Shown here one piece after another: positions 43,687-53,734 of a stretch of 64,000 bases of DNA. The notes under the pieces were generated by a model. It saw only the letters and a list, made by a program, of their open reading frames with translations. It had not been told where the DNA came from and did not search any database. Origin of the DNA: CALLCD01 sp039817885. Its GTDB lineage: Bacteria > Pseudomonadota > Alphaproteobacteria > Caulobacterales > Hyphomonadaceae. Location: the NCBI GenBank assembly GCA_039817885.1, contig JBCBUY010000005.1, forward strand, positions 12,897 through 76,896, read 5' to 3'. The stretch's first letter is position 1, and each line of letters begins with the position of its first letter. A program made the position numbers and the translations under genes.

Positions 43687-43697
43687 TCTATCCCCGC

Positions 43698-45692
43698 CTA
43701 AAGCAGCTCGGCATCCGTAATCACTTCGATCAAGGACGGTCCATTGTGGGCGATGGCTTTGGCAAGGGCCTCATCCAGCTTATCCCGCGACTGGACAAGT
43801 TCGCCCATGCCGCCGCACGACCGAGCAAACCCAGCAAAACTCGGATTAACGAGGCTCGTCTGCCAGACATCGAACTCGGCCGCTTTCTGCTCCTTGGTGA
43901 TTTTGCCCAGCTCCGAATTGTTCATCAGAACATGGGTAACATTCATGCCATACTTCACCGCCGTGGTGAAATCCATCGCATACTGGCCGAAGCCACCATC
44001 GCCAGAGATGGAGATCACCTTGCGGCCCTTATAAGGCCCCTCTTCCTGGGTTGCCGCCCAAGCGCCCATGCCGGCGGGAAACGCAAAACCGATAGAGCCG
44101 AGATAGCCGGACATCAAAACGCGCTGCTGACCGGTCGGTTCAAAATAGCGCCCGAAGGAATAAGTGTTATTGCCAACATCGACCGGCAAGATCGCATTGG
44201 CAGGCGCATGGCGTGTCAGCGCCTCAAACAGCGCCGCAGCCGAAACCCCTTTTCCGCGATCCTCACCGACGCGCCGCGCTTTCTCGGCCCGCCAGAGCCG
44301 CCAGCGTTCAGCAACTTCATCGCGGAGATCGGTCGATGCGCGCCCAAGGCGATCGAGTTCGGAACTGAGAAGATCCGCAGTAACAGCCACATCGCCCATC
44401 ACCGGAACCGTCACCGGGTGCCTTTTGGCAAGGCGCATCGGATCAGTATCCACCTGGATTGTCGGTGCACCTTCATAAATACCAGTATGATCGGAAAAGC
44501 TCGATCCGAAGACAAGCAGCACATCCGCTTCATTCATGAACCAACTCGCAATCGGCGTTCCCGACCGGCCCATTACACCTGCCGCCAGCGGATGATCATC
44601 GCCAATCTGTCCCTTGGCTTTGAACGTTGTCGCAACCGGCGCACCGAGTTGCTCGGCGAGGGATATGACACGTTCCATGCCCTGGAGTGCGCCGTAGCCA
44701 ACAATGATCATTGGCCGCTTTGCGGTTTTCAGGAGGTCGACGGCCTCAGCCACAGCGGACGGCGGCGGACCAACAGCAAGGTCGGCCATGCGGCCCGCTG
44801 GACTTTGCGGCTTGGAACCATCTGGCGCGGGTTTCGGTTGTACATTATCCGGGAAGACCAGATGGCCAACGCCGCGTTGCAGGATCGATGTTTTGATGGC
44901 CTGCGTCATCAGCAACGCATGATCGCTCTCCGGATGAACAGTCTCGGAGAACTCTGCCACCGACTCAAAGGCCGCCTCAAGATCGATGTCCTGAAAGGCA
45001 TGAACACCCACGACTTGATCCTGAACCTGTCCGGTCAGCGCGAGCGCTGGTGCGCCGTCGACTTTCGCATCCCAGAGCCCGGTTAGAAGATTCGTCGCAC
45101 CAGGACCCGCAATGGTCAGCGCCGCAGCGGGATGTCCGGTCAGCTTGCCATATCCCGAAATAGCGAACGCCGCCGCGCCCTCATGGCGGATGCCATAATA
45201 GCGGAGCTTCCCCTCGCTTTCCTGAACCCGAAGGGCATCAGCAAGACCGAGATTGGAGTGACCAACCATCCCGAACACGCTCGTGACGCCCCAATTTGTC
45301 ATGGTCTCAGCCATAACATCCGCAATCGTTCTCGGACGGGCTGGGCGTGCCGGAACACCGACATAAATGCCGTCATCCCGCATCTCCACATCGAACATCT
45401 CCTGCCCGCTGTCTTCATGCCCCCCCGGCGGTTTGCCGGTCAGAGGGTCAAAGTCCCAGCCATGCCAGGGGCAACGGAGCCAGCACTGATCGTCAATGCC
45501 CTTTTCGATCGAGCCCTCTCCAAGCGGGCCGCCCTGGTGCGGACATTTATTGTCCATGGCCGCATATTGGCCCTGAAAGTGAACAAGCGCGACCGATTGC
45601 GCACCAGCACTCGCCGACTTGACACGGCCCTCGGCGACTTCGCCCACCTCTGCGATCTTATGCCAGATCAATGTGGTTGTGTGTTCGGACAT
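43698..45692 (-). CDS. Rieske ferredoxin domain fused to a thiamine-diphosphate enzyme
   Basis: This 664-aa protein has two units. Residues about 8-115 form a Rieske [2Fe-2S] domain with CPHQGG (Cys50, His52) and CPWHGW (Cys74, His77). From about 118 a complete pyruvate-oxidase/acetolactate-synthase-like TPP enzyme follows: the catalytic Glu region RHEGAAAFAISGYGK, a central Rossmann domain, and the TPP motif GDGGFGQ...MNN (NNSELGKI). An enzyme that decarboxylates a 2-keto acid and passes electrons to the iron-sulfur cluster is plausible. The substrate is unknown. Confidence 0.9.
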   Translation of the reverse strand: MSEHTTTLIWHKIAEVGEVAEGRVKSASAGAQSVALVHFQGQYAAMDNKCPHQGGPLGEGSIEKGIDDQCWLRCPWHGWDFDPLTGKPPGGHEDSGQEMFDVEMRDDGIYVGVPARPARPRTIADVMAETMTNWGVTSVFGMVGHSNLGLADALRVQESEGKLRYYGIRHEGAAAFAISGYGKLTGHPAAALTIAGPGATNLLTGLWDAKVDGAPALALTGQVQDQVVGVHAFQDIDLEAAFESVAEFSETVHPESDHALLMTQAIKTSILQRGVGHLVFPDNVQPKPAPDGSKPQSPAGRMADLAVGPPPSAVAEAVDLLKTAKRPMIIVGYGALQGMERVISLAEQLGAPVATTFKAKGQIGDDHPLAAGVMGRSGTPIASWFMNEADVLLVFGSSFSDHTGIYEGAPTIQVDTDPMRLAKRHPVTVPVMGDVAVTADLLSSELDRLGRASTDLRDEVAERWRLWRAEKARRVGEDRGKGVSAAALFEALTRHAPANAILPVDVGNNTYSFGRYFEPTGQQRVLMSGYLGSIGFAFPAGMGAWAATQEEGPYKGRKVISISGDGGFGQYAMDFTTAVKYGMNVTHVLMNNSELGKITKEQKAAEFDVWQTSLVNPSFAGFARSCGGMGELVQSRDKLDEALAKAIAHNGPSLIEVITDAELL

Positions 45693-45858
45693 ATCTCAAC
45701 ACCCCTCTATTGCCGTGCAGCCATCTATCGAAACGGTAACACCAAGCAAATCAAATATCGCTCACAAAGTTTTGGGGACCTTATTGTCCCAGCCATACAC
45801 CCTATCATGTGCCACCAGGTGTTGGATGAATTATCGAAAAAGCAGGCTGAGCCAAAAG

Positions 45859-46620
45859 CTAGAAGCCAGGCTGGATTGGCCCGTCGGCGAGCCCTTTCAC
45901 AAATTGATCGACATGGGCGCTGCCGGAGGAATCCACCGTCGCCGCCGGGCCGCGCCAGATGATCTTGCCTTCGAACAGCATGGCGATCTCATCGGCGATC
46001 TTCCGCGCAGACGGCATATCATGCGTGATCGAGATCGTCGCCGCGCCAAGCGCCTTCACCTGCTCGACGATCAGATCATTAATTGCATCCGCGGTGATCG
46101 GATCAAGGCCAGTTGTCGGTTCGTCGAAAAAGATCAGATCCGGCTGGGAGATGATCGCCCGGGCAAGGCCAACACGCTTCTGCATGCCACCGGAAATTTC
46201 GGCCGGACGGAGATCAGCGACATCGGGCCCGAGCCGGACTTTGCGGAGCGTTTCGATCGCGCGCTCCTTCGCCTGTTTTCGATTAAGCCGTTCGGCATGG
46301 ATCAAACGGAAGGCGACATTCTCCCAGACAGTCAGACTGTCGAACAGCGCCGCCGACTGGAACAACATCCCGATCCTCGCCCGCATGGCATCCCTGGTCT
46401 TGCCCTGGTTGCGGGTCACATCGTCGCCGTCAAACAGGATCTTTCCAGCATCCGGCGTCATCAATCCAAGAGCGTTTTTGAGCATCACTGATTTGCCGGA
46501 CCCCGATCCCCCGATCACGACAAGCGATTGTCCGGGGGCCACATCCAAATCGACGCCGCGAAGCACATGATTGGAGCCAAAGGACTTTTCGACACCGCTA
46601 AGTTCCAGAAGCGCAGTCAT
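45859..46620 (-). CDS. mlaF: Phospholipid-transport ABC ATPase (MlaF-like)
   Basis: This 253-aa ATPase has Walker A GGSGSGKSVMLK, signature EISGGMQKRVGLARA and Walker B LIFFDEPTTGLDP. The sequence around HDMPSARKIADEIAML is typical of the Mla/Ttg2 group that keeps outer-membrane lipid asymmetry. Its start overlaps the mlaE stop by four bases. No mlaD substrate-binding gene follows, so mlaD must be elsewhere or the system differs. Confidence 0.9.
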   Translation of the reverse strand: MTALLELSGVEKSFGSNHVLRGVDLDVAPGQSLVVIGGSGSGKSVMLKNALGLMTPDAGKILFDGDDVTRNQGKTRDAMRARIGMLFQSAALFDSLTVWENVAFRLIHAERLNRKQAKERAIETLRKVRLGPDVADLRPAEISGGMQKRVGLARAIISQPDLIFFDEPTTGLDPITADAINDLIVEQVKALGAATISITHDMPSARKIADEIAMLFEGKIIWRGPAATVDSSGSAHVDQFVKGLADGPIQPGF

Positions 46621-47438
46621 ATGCCAATCCTCACAAATAGCGTGGAGAGCATATAATTCGTCGCCAGAACCAGAACCGCCGCGCCAACCATGGAGAGCGT
46701 CGCTGCCCGCCCAACGCCGGTTGCGCCAGCTTTCGATTGGCTGCCTTGATAACAGCCCATCAGCGCGATCACTGCCCCGAAGACCGCCGCCTTGATCAGA
46801 CCGGCATTCACATCGGTGGCCTCAAGGAAATCAAGTGTGTTCCGAAGATAGACAGTGGAATCGAAGCCAAGGCTCGCCGTACTGACCAGCCAACCGCCGG
46901 CGACCCCAATTATATTGGCGACGATAACAAGAAGCGGCATCGTAATCACCGCCGCGATCAGGCGCGGTGCGTAAAGATAGCGCGGCGGACTGGCCGACAA
47001 TGTTGTAAGCGCATCGATCTGTTCGGTAACCTTCATCGCGCCGACCTCGGCCGCGATCCCGGCACTGACCCGACCGGCCAACATAAGACCGGTGATAACC
47101 GGGCCGAGCTCCCTCGTGATGCCAAGCACCACAATGTTCGGAACGAACTGCTCAGCATTAAACCGCGCGCCGCCAGTATAAATGTTCAGCGCAAGCGCGG
47201 CACCAATGAACACCGCGGCAAGGCCGACAACGGGAAGAGAATAGAAGCCGATGCGGATCATCTGCCGCCAGATTTCACCCGGATACCATCTCGGCGTAAG
47301 CGCGGCCACCACAGTCGAACCCGCAAACGCACTAAGCCGGCCGATCTCCCTCAGAAGCCCAACAGCAACCACGCCGATCAACTGTATCGGCAGCAGAAAA
47401 CCCGGTTCGATCCGTTCACGCTCAGCCATGCCAAACAC
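46617..47438 (-). CDS. mlaE: Phospholipid-transport ABC permease (MlaE-like)
   Basis: This 273-aa membrane protein has about five helices and the MlaE motif region GRVSAGIAAEVGAMKVTEQIDAL. The first 25 residues include a short soluble start. It overlaps mlaF (four bases) and the alr 3' end by 17 bases, so alr, mlaE and mlaF are probably one transcript. Confidence 0.92.
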   Translation of the reverse strand: MFGMAERERIEPGFLLPIQLIGVVAVGLLREIGRLSAFAGSTVVAALTPRWYPGEIWRQMIRIGFYSLPVVGLAAVFIGAALALNIYTGGARFNAEQFVPNIVVLGITRELGPVITGLMLAGRVSAGIAAEVGAMKVTEQIDALTTLSASPPRYLYAPRLIAAVITMPLLVIVANIIGVAGGWLVSTASLGFDSTVYLRNTLDFLEATDVNAGLIKAAVFGAVIALMGCYQGSQSKAGATGVGRAATLSMVGAAVLVLATNYMLSTLFVRIGI

Positions 47439-48489
47439 GCTCCACGCGGGGACCGATCCCCGTCAGCAATTCATATCCCAACGTTCCGGCAGCTTTCGCC
47501 TGCGCTTCGAGGTCGGCATGGCTTCCTATAAATTCAGCGGCCATACCCGGCGTCACCATGCAGGAAATGGCGGTCACATCAAGTGTCGTGAGATCCATGG
47601 AGATGCGACCGACAATATCGCAGCGCTCCCCCTCAATGTAGGCGAAGCCGGAATTGGACAAGGATCGCAGCAAACCATCAGCATAGCCGATTCCGATCGT
47701 CGCCAGCCGACGCGGCGTGTCGAAGTGCCGGGTGGCTCCGTATCCCGTACTCGCTCCTTCCGGGACATCGAAGACGGACAGAACTGGTGCTTCCAACGTC
47801 ATGGCTGGCTGCAAAGCCGCGGACGTTGGCAGCTGAACGCCCCCGCCATAAAGCGCTATTCCAGGTCGGACGAGATCAAACCCATAATCGCCGAGCCCAA
47901 GACCCGCCGAGTTACTCAGCGAGCGCTTGGCCTCTGGCCACGCATGGGCAATCTCGACGAAACGCCGACGCTGCTCTTCATTCATCGGATGGTCCACCTC
48001 GTCAGCACACGCCAAATGCGACATCACCATCGCGACGGGGGATTTATCCAACAGCACGCTCGCAGTGTTAATGTCACCTGCACTGAGTCCCAAACGGTTC
48101 ATGCCCGTATCCACATGCAGGACGGCACCAGTACCCGTGGAGAGGTCCGATGCGAGCCAGTCCTTCAATTGCGGAAGCGAGTTGATGATGGGAATTAGAT
48201 CATTTGCAACCGCGCGCGGTATGTCTCCACCCATGACACCATTGAGGACATAAACAGTTACATCCGGCCCCACAGCATTGCGAACAGACACGGCCTCTTC
48301 CACAGTCGCCGTAAAGAAGGTTCGGCAGCCAGCACCATGCAAACGCGGACAAATCTCCGCTACACCATGGCCATAAGCATTGGCTTTGACGACCGCCGCG
48401 ATTTCGGCACTTCCCGCAATGGAGTGAAGCGCTTTCCAATTGGAAACGATCGCCGATGGATCGATAGTGGCTTTGGCACGAACAAGCAT
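47422..48489 (-). CDS. alr: Alanine racemase
   Basis: This 355-aa PLP enzyme makes D-alanine for peptidoglycan. The PLP lysine is in AVVKANAYGHG near the N-terminus, and the catalytic tyrosine region STGYGATRH lies in the C-terminal half. The length is typical. It lies between dnaB and mlaE, with a small CGCCC-TTA-GGGCG hairpin (48497-48509) between it and dnaB. Pairing of dnaB and alr is common in many bacteria. Confidence 0.95.
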   Translation of the reverse strand: MLVRAKATIDPSAIVSNWKALHSIAGSAEIAAVVKANAYGHGVAEICPRLHGAGCRTFFTATVEEAVSVRNAVGPDVTVYVLNGVMGGDIPRAVANDLIPIINSLPQLKDWLASDLSTGTGAVLHVDTGMNRLGLSAGDINTASVLLDKSPVAMVMSHLACADEVDHPMNEEQRRRFVEIAHAWPEAKRSLSNSAGLGLGDYGFDLVRPGIALYGGGVQLPTSAALQPAMTLEAPVLSVFDVPEGASTGYGATRHFDTPRRLATIGIGYADGLLRSLSNSGFAYIEGERCDIVGRISMDLTTLDVTAISCMVTPGMAAEFIGSHADLEAQAKAAGTLGYELLTGIGPRVERVWHG

Positions 48490-48516
48490 CCTGCTTCGCC
48501 CTTAGGGCGTTCGGAC

Positions 48517-50001
48517 CTAGAAGTCATCCTTCGAGATGTTTCGGTCCAGATTGCCGAACCGGGTGAGGTTCTCATCAAAAGCCAGCTGTACCCGGCCAAT
48601 CGGCCCGTGACGCTGCTTGCCAATGATGACCTCTGCTGTGCCATAGACTTGGTCCATTCGGTCACGCCAGCGCTGCCATTTCTCGGCCGACTGATGATCG
48701 TTTGGATCGTTTTGCGGCTCGGTGCGTTCCAAATAGTAGGCTTCTCGATAGACGAAAGCGACAACGTCAGCATCCTGTTCGATCGAACCAGATTCCCGCA
48801 GATCGGAGAGCAAGGGGCGCTTGTCATCGCGTTGTTCGACCTGGCGGCTGAGCTGAGACAAAGCAATCACAGGAACATTCAGCTCCTTTGCGAGGGTCTT
48901 AAGCCCCATGGAGATTTCAGTGATTTCCTGCACGCGGTTACCCTGGGAGCGCATGGATCCATTTATCAGCTGCAAATAGTCGATGATAATCAGATCCACG
49001 CCATGGGAGCGGTGGAGCCGCCGCGCCCTGGCCGATACCTCGCTAATCGATTGACCGCCCTTATCGTCGATAAAGAGCGGGATATTCTGCAACTCCTCTG
49101 TTGCATCGCGAAGCTTCTCGAACTCCTGCTTGTCAAAGTCACCCTGCCGGATGCGGTGAGACATGATCGCGGTTCGCTCAGCCAGAATCCGCGTGGCCAA
49201 CTGCTCGCTGGACATCTCCAACGAGATAAAGGCGACCCGAGCGCCCTCCACCGTTTTCTTTGTCCCATCATCTTGCGGCTCTCCACGCCAGGCATTCGCC
49301 GCATTGAAAGCGATATTGGTCGCCAGCGAGGTTTTTCCCATAGACGGGCGGCCCGCAAGGATAATCAGATCAGACCGGTGAAGCCCGCCAAGCTTGTGAT
49401 CGAGATCATCAAGATGGGTCGCAATCCCAGCGATTTTGCCTTCGCGCTGAAAGGCCGCTTCCGCCATAATCAGCGACTCGGCCATGGCCTCGCTGAAGTG
49501 GATGAACGCCTTGTCCGTCGATCCTCGCTCAGCAAGGTCGAAGAGATGTCGCTCGGCCAGTTCGATTTGCTTGGCCCCATCTTCGCCAGGCTCAGGCGAC
49601 ATCGCCTTTGCCTGCATCGTCGATCCAACATCGATCAACTCGCGGCGCACAGCGAGATCACGGATCATGCGCGCATAGTCGAGGATCTCTGGACCAAAGG
49701 CTGCGCTATCGAGCAGTTCGGCAAGATAACTTGCCCCGCCAATCACCGTCAGCTGCTCAGTTTTCTCAAAATGCTCCTGCAGCGTGACGCCATCAGCGAC
49801 CCGCCCCTGCTGGATCATGATTTGCGCGGTCTCATAGACCTCCCTATGCGCCGGCGCATAAAAGTCCGAAGGACGCAGGACGTCCGCCACACGCTGGAAC
49901 GCGTTGTTATCAAACAAAATCGCCCCGAGCACCGCCGCTTCCGCCGCGAGATTGTTAGGAGGTACAATCGTGCTTTGTGTGTGTCTTAGATCATCAGCCA
50001 T
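48517..50001 (-). CDS. dnaB: Replicative DNA helicase
   Basis: This 494-aa hexameric helicase unwinds DNA ahead of the replisome. It has the N-terminal DnaG-binding collar (NNLAAEAAVLGAILFD), then the RecA-like domain with Walker A GRPSMGKTSLATN, the B-type motif IIIDYLQL, and the C-terminal SGSIEQDADVVAFVYRE. No intein is visible. The length is normal. It is divergent from radA, with a 254-base shared upstream region. Confidence 0.97.
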   Translation of the reverse strand: MADDLRHTQSTIVPPNNLAAEAAVLGAILFDNNAFQRVADVLRPSDFYAPAHREVYETAQIMIQQGRVADGVTLQEHFEKTEQLTVIGGASYLAELLDSAAFGPEILDYARMIRDLAVRRELIDVGSTMQAKAMSPEPGEDGAKQIELAERHLFDLAERGSTDKAFIHFSEAMAESLIMAEAAFQREGKIAGIATHLDDLDHKLGGLHRSDLIILAGRPSMGKTSLATNIAFNAANAWRGEPQDDGTKKTVEGARVAFISLEMSSEQLATRILAERTAIMSHRIRQGDFDKQEFEKLRDATEELQNIPLFIDDKGGQSISEVSARARRLHRSHGVDLIIIDYLQLINGSMRSQGNRVQEITEISMGLKTLAKELNVPVIALSQLSRQVEQRDDKRPLLSDLRESGSIEQDADVVAFVYREAYYLERTEPQNDPNDHQSAEKWQRWRDRMDQVYGTAEVIIGKQRHGPIGRVQLAFDENLTRFGNLDRNISKDDF

Positions 50002-50255
50002 GGCGGCGTGTCATAAATCATTCTTTTTTGTAATACGCGGCTTGATTTCTTCAGGTTCTCTTTCCGTCCCATCACATTGCCGGAAATCCACAGCTCTGTT
50101 CCGTTCTGTGAATGACCACGAAAAACCTCCGTTTTCTGATGAACTGATTCTGCAGCCCGAAATTGCCCCTCTAGCATGTTCCTGGTATGTTCCAAAGTCT
50201 GTGCGTCAGCCGGATAGCCGATGATTGCACACCGAATCCGCTTAAAAGGTCCCTC

Positions 50256-51635
50256 ATGGTCAAAATCGCCACGTCCCAGTTCGTTTGCCAATCCTGCGGA
50301 GAGATCCACTCCAAATGGGCCGGCCGCTGCAGCAGCTGCGGCGAATGGAATACGCTTGTCGAAGAAACAGGCTCACCGGTTCCAGGTGGCTTGAAAGCTG
50401 AAAAATCCGGCCGGAAGAAGCCGTCAAAGACCCAGTTCACCGCCTTGAATGGAGCCGATGACCCACCGCAAAGAATCATGATGGGCGTTGACGAGCTCGA
50501 CCGCGTCTTTGGCGGCGGATTGGTGCCAAGCTCTGCAACCCTGATCGGCGGCGACCCCGGCATCGGTAAATCGACTCTCTTGCTACAGGTGGCTGCCCGG
50601 CTCGCCCGCAACGGCCTTGATGTTGTTTATGTCTCCGGCGAGGAGGCCAGCGCGCAAATACAGGACCGGGCCCGTCGGCTGAAGGTCGAAGAAAGTCCGG
50701 TACAACTCGCCACAGAAACTGACCTCAGAAAGATCCTCTCGGCCCTGAAGAGCGCCAGCCCCGACTTCGTAGTGATCGATTCAATCCAGACACTCTGGTC
50801 AGACAGCCTCGATGCTGCCCCAGGCTCTGTCGGCCAGGTGCGCGCCTGCGCACAGGAATTGACCCGATGGGCCAAAACATCGGGGGCAGCATTGGTCATC
50901 GTCGGTCACGTCACCAAGGAAGGCCAAATTGCCGGTCCCCGTGTGGTCGAACACATGGTGGATACGGTCTTCTATTTCGAAGGGGAACGCGGCCACCAAT
51001 TCCGCATTCTACGCGCCGTCAAAAATCGGTTCGGTCCGACGGACGAAATCGGCATTTTTGAGATGAGCCGTTACGGTCTTGCGCCCGCCCCTGAGCCGTC
51101 TGAACTCTTCTTGTCTCCAGACAGTGAGGATGCCGGCGGAGCAGCTGTCTTCGCAGCTATGGAAGGCTCCCGCCCTGTCCTCGCCGAGATCCAGGCCCTG
51201 GCGGCAGTTTCCTCCTATGGGACACCGCGCCGCTCCGTCATCGGATGGGATGGCGGAAGACTGGCCATGTTGCTCGCCGTTATGGAAGCCCGGTGCAGCG
51301 TCAGTCTGGCCGGCCGCGACGTCTATCTCTCCGTGGCCGGTGGATACCGGATCACCGAGCCGGCAGGCGACCTCGCAGCGGCGGCGGCGTTGCTGTCTTC
51401 GATGGCGAATATGCCATTGCCGGAGAAATCGGTGTTCTTCGGTGAAATCGCGCTATCCGGAGCCGTCCGCCCTGTTGCCCGTATGGAGCAGCGCTTGAAG
51501 GAAGCGGGTCGCCTCGGCTTCGAACATGCTTTTGTACCCGATGGCAGCCCGAGCGCAGTTGACGGCTTGACGGTCACGCCATTGAAGCGTCTTAACGACC
51601 TTGTCGATCTGCTACAGCTGGAAACTGACCAATGA
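50256..51635 (+). CDS. radA: DNA repair protein RadA
   Basis: This 459-aa recombination helicase acts in branch migration and repair. It has the N-terminal zinc finger CQSCGEIHSKWAGRCSSC, Walker A GGDPGIGKST, the KNRFG motif (VKNRFGPTDEIG) and a C-terminal Lon-like domain. The ATG at 50256 is chosen for AAAGG eight bases upstream; an earlier in-frame start at 50187 lacks family sequence. The stop overlaps the cvpA start by four bases. Confidence 0.96.
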   Translation: MVKIATSQFVCQSCGEIHSKWAGRCSSCGEWNTLVEETGSPVPGGLKAEKSGRKKPSKTQFTALNGADDPPQRIMMGVDELDRVFGGGLVPSSATLIGGDPGIGKSTLLLQVAARLARNGLDVVYVSGEEASAQIQDRARRLKVEESPVQLATETDLRKILSALKSASPDFVVIDSIQTLWSDSLDAAPGSVGQVRACAQELTRWAKTSGAALVIVGHVTKEGQIAGPRVVEHMVDTVFYFEGERGHQFRILRAVKNRFGPTDEIGIFEMSRYGLAPAPEPSELFLSPDSEDAGGAAVFAAMEGSRPVLAEIQALAAVSSYGTPRRSVIGWDGGRLAMLLAVMEARCSVSLAGRDVYLSVAGGYRITEPAGDLAAAAALLSSMANMPLPEKSVFFGEIALSGAVRPVARMEQRLKEAGRLGFEHAFVPDGSPSAVDGLTVTPLKRLNDLVDLLQLETDQ

Positions 51636-52240
51636 CCAATACGTTGATCAGCGCGTTCACGGCCTTCGATGCAATCGTCATCCTCGTTGTCATCATGTCA
51701 GCCTTAATGGCCCTTTCCCGAGGATTCATGCGGGAATTGGCGACAATGGCGGCGCTTCTCGCTGCAATTGCCGCCGCGTTTTTCGGTCGCCAGCTTCTGC
51801 GCGAACAGCTTGCCGGCTTGCTGCCAGAGAGCTTTGCAGCCTGGTCCGCTGACGCAATCATCATAACCATCGCATTCCTGGTCACCTATCTTATTGCACG
51901 CTTTGTCGCCAGCCGCGTGACCGGCCTCATCCAGGGCACAGAAGGGGTCACCATAGTCGATCGCTTGGCCGGGATGGTATTCGGCGCAGCCCGCGGCGGT
52001 GCAGCCGTCGTTTTCCTCGCCTGGTTGATGATTACGATCGTCCCCTCGGATCGGGTGCCTGAATTCATTTCCGAGTCTGCAAGCTATCCAGTGTTTGAGC
52101 GCGCAGCAGCCAGTTTGAATGCGAACGCACCAAGAGTGGCGGATGATCTAGATAGCGCCCTCAGCCGCGACAATGGCGAGGCGGAAGACCTACTGCGAGG
52201 CGTTGCAGATGCACTTGAAACCGCGCGGGATGATGAATAA
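51632..52240 (+). CDS. cvpA: CvpA family membrane protein
   Basis: This 202-aa inner-membrane protein has four hydrophobic helices in residues 10-140 and the CvpA start motif FDAIVILVVIMSALMALSRGFMRE (split). In E. coli cvpA lies upstream of purF and is linked to colicin V and envelope stress; it also lies directly upstream of purF here. The overlap with radA suggests coupled translation. Confidence 0.9.
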   Translation: MTNTLISAFTAFDAIVILVVIMSALMALSRGFMRELATMAALLAAIAAAFFGRQLLREQLAGLLPESFAAWSADAIIITIAFLVTYLIARFVASRVTGLIQGTEGVTIVDRLAGMVFGAARGGAAVVFLAWLMITIVPSDRVPEFISESASYPVFERAAASLNANAPRVADDLDSALSRDNGEAEDLLRGVADALETARDDE

Positions 52241-52273
52241 CCGGCACCATGAAGGAATAGGGTTTTGACCTCG

Positions 52274-53725
52274 ATGTTCTGGGATCATGATGATGACAAG
52301 CCCCGCGAAGAATGCGGCGTATTCGGAATATTTGGTCATCCAGAAGCGGCGATACTGACAACCCTCGGCTTACATGCACTTCAGCATCGCGGACAAGAAG
52401 CCTGTGGCATCGTTACCTATGATGGTTTTGGCTTCCATGCCGAACGCCATATGGGATTGGTGGGCGATTCCTTCACAGGTCTCGACCTCCCCGAACGCCT
52501 GCCCGGCCACACGGCAATTGGGCATAACCGGTATTCAACATCTGGCCGCCCAGCCCCGCGCAACATCCAACCGATTTTTGCCGATCTTGCCACTGGCGGC
52601 GTCGCTATAGCGCATAATGGCAATCTGACCAATGCCCGGCAGCTTCGTCAGCGCCTTGTGGATGATGGCGCGATTTTCCAAACAACAATGGACACGGAAG
52701 TCGTCCTGCAACTGATCGCGAAGAGCTTGGAGGGGCGCTTCACCGACCGTCTTATCAGGGCCATGGGACAAATCGAAGGAGGCTATGCCCTGGTCGGCTT
52801 GACCAATAAGAAGCTGATTGGAGCGCGTGACCCCATAGGCTTGCGCCCGCTTGTGCTTGGCCGACTGGGAGAGGCCTATGTGCTCGCCTCTGAGACATGC
52901 GCCCTGGACCTGATCGGGGCCGATTTCGTGCGAGAGATCGAGAATGGCGAGGTCGTGATCATAAGCGATGACGGGATTGAAAGTATAACCCCCTTCGCCC
53001 CGCAGCCCGCCCGACCTTGCGTGTTCGAATATGTATATTTTTCGAGACCGGACAGCATCGTCCAGGGCCGCAGCGTCTATGAGGTGCGCCGACGTATGGG
53101 GGAGTTTCTCGCTCAGGAAGAAACCCAGATTGACGCCGATGTCGTCGTGGCAGTTCCCGATGGCGGCATCCCGGCGGCAATTGGATTTTCAGAGACATCG
53201 GGAATTCCATTCCACCAAGGCATTATTCGCAGCCACTATATCGGCCGCACATTTATCCAGCCGACACAGATCGGCCGGCAATCATCAGTATCTAAGAAAC
53301 ACGCACCCAACCGCGCTGTCCTTGCCGGCAAACGGGTCGTCTTGATTGATGACTCGATTGTACGGGGAACAACCTCAAAGAAGATTGTGAAAATGGTCCG
53401 CGATGCTGGAGCCAAGGAAGTTCACTTCCGATCAGCCAGTCCGCCTATCCGGCACCCGGACTTTTACGGCATCGACATGCCCTCGGAAGATGAGTTGTTC
53501 GCCGCCCGCCATACGATTGAACAAATGACCGAAGAACTCGGTGCCGACAGTTTGCGCTTTCTATCCGTAGACGGTCTTTACCGCGCAATCGATGGCAAAC
53601 CGAGAGACGGTGACGCCCCGCAACATGCCGATCACTGCTTCACGGGGGACTACCCAACCGACCTCACCGACCACAAAGCCGCCAACAGCGCCAAAGAACA
53701 ACAATTGTCGCTGTTGCTAGATTAG
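52274..53725 (+). CDS. purF: Amidophosphoribosyltransferase
   Basis: This 483-aa enzyme commits phosphoribosyl diphosphate and glutamine to purine synthesis. The propeptide ends before the N-terminal nucleophile Cys in EECGVFGIFG. The glutaminase domain has RHSTSG-like IGHNRYSTSG, and the transferase domain has the PRPP loop VVLIDDSIVRGTTS. ATG 52274 is used; a TTG at 52265 follows the GGAATAGGG too closely. It lies 33 bases after cvpA in the conserved cvpA-purF order. Confidence 0.96.
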   Translation: MFWDHDDDKPREECGVFGIFGHPEAAILTTLGLHALQHRGQEACGIVTYDGFGFHAERHMGLVGDSFTGLDLPERLPGHTAIGHNRYSTSGRPAPRNIQPIFADLATGGVAIAHNGNLTNARQLRQRLVDDGAIFQTTMDTEVVLQLIAKSLEGRFTDRLIRAMGQIEGGYALVGLTNKKLIGARDPIGLRPLVLGRLGEAYVLASETCALDLIGADFVREIENGEVVIISDDGIESITPFAPQPARPCVFEYVYFSRPDSIVQGRSVYEVRRRMGEFLAQEETQIDADVVVAVPDGGIPAAIGFSETSGIPFHQGIIRSHYIGRTFIQPTQIGRQSSVSKKHAPNRAVLAGKRVVLIDDSIVRGTTSKKIVKMVRDAGAKEVHFRSASPPIRHPDFYGIDMPSEDELFAARHTIEQMTEELGADSLRFLSVDGLYRAIDGKPRDGDAPQHADHCFTGDYPTDLTDHKAANSAKEQQLSLLLD

Positions 53726-53734
53726 TGGTTTGCA

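Noticed and set aside
43671..45086. 471-codon plus-strand frame
   Set aside because: It is the antisense shadow of the Rieske-TPP gene; its translation has no domain and many rare clusters of Arg and His.
48497..48509. CGCCC-TTA-GGGCG hairpin considered as a terminator between dnaB and alr
   Set aside because: The stem is short and no T-run follows on the minus strand.
48337..49989. 550-codon plus-strand frame
   Set aside because: It is antisense to dnaB, which is certain from its helicase motifs.
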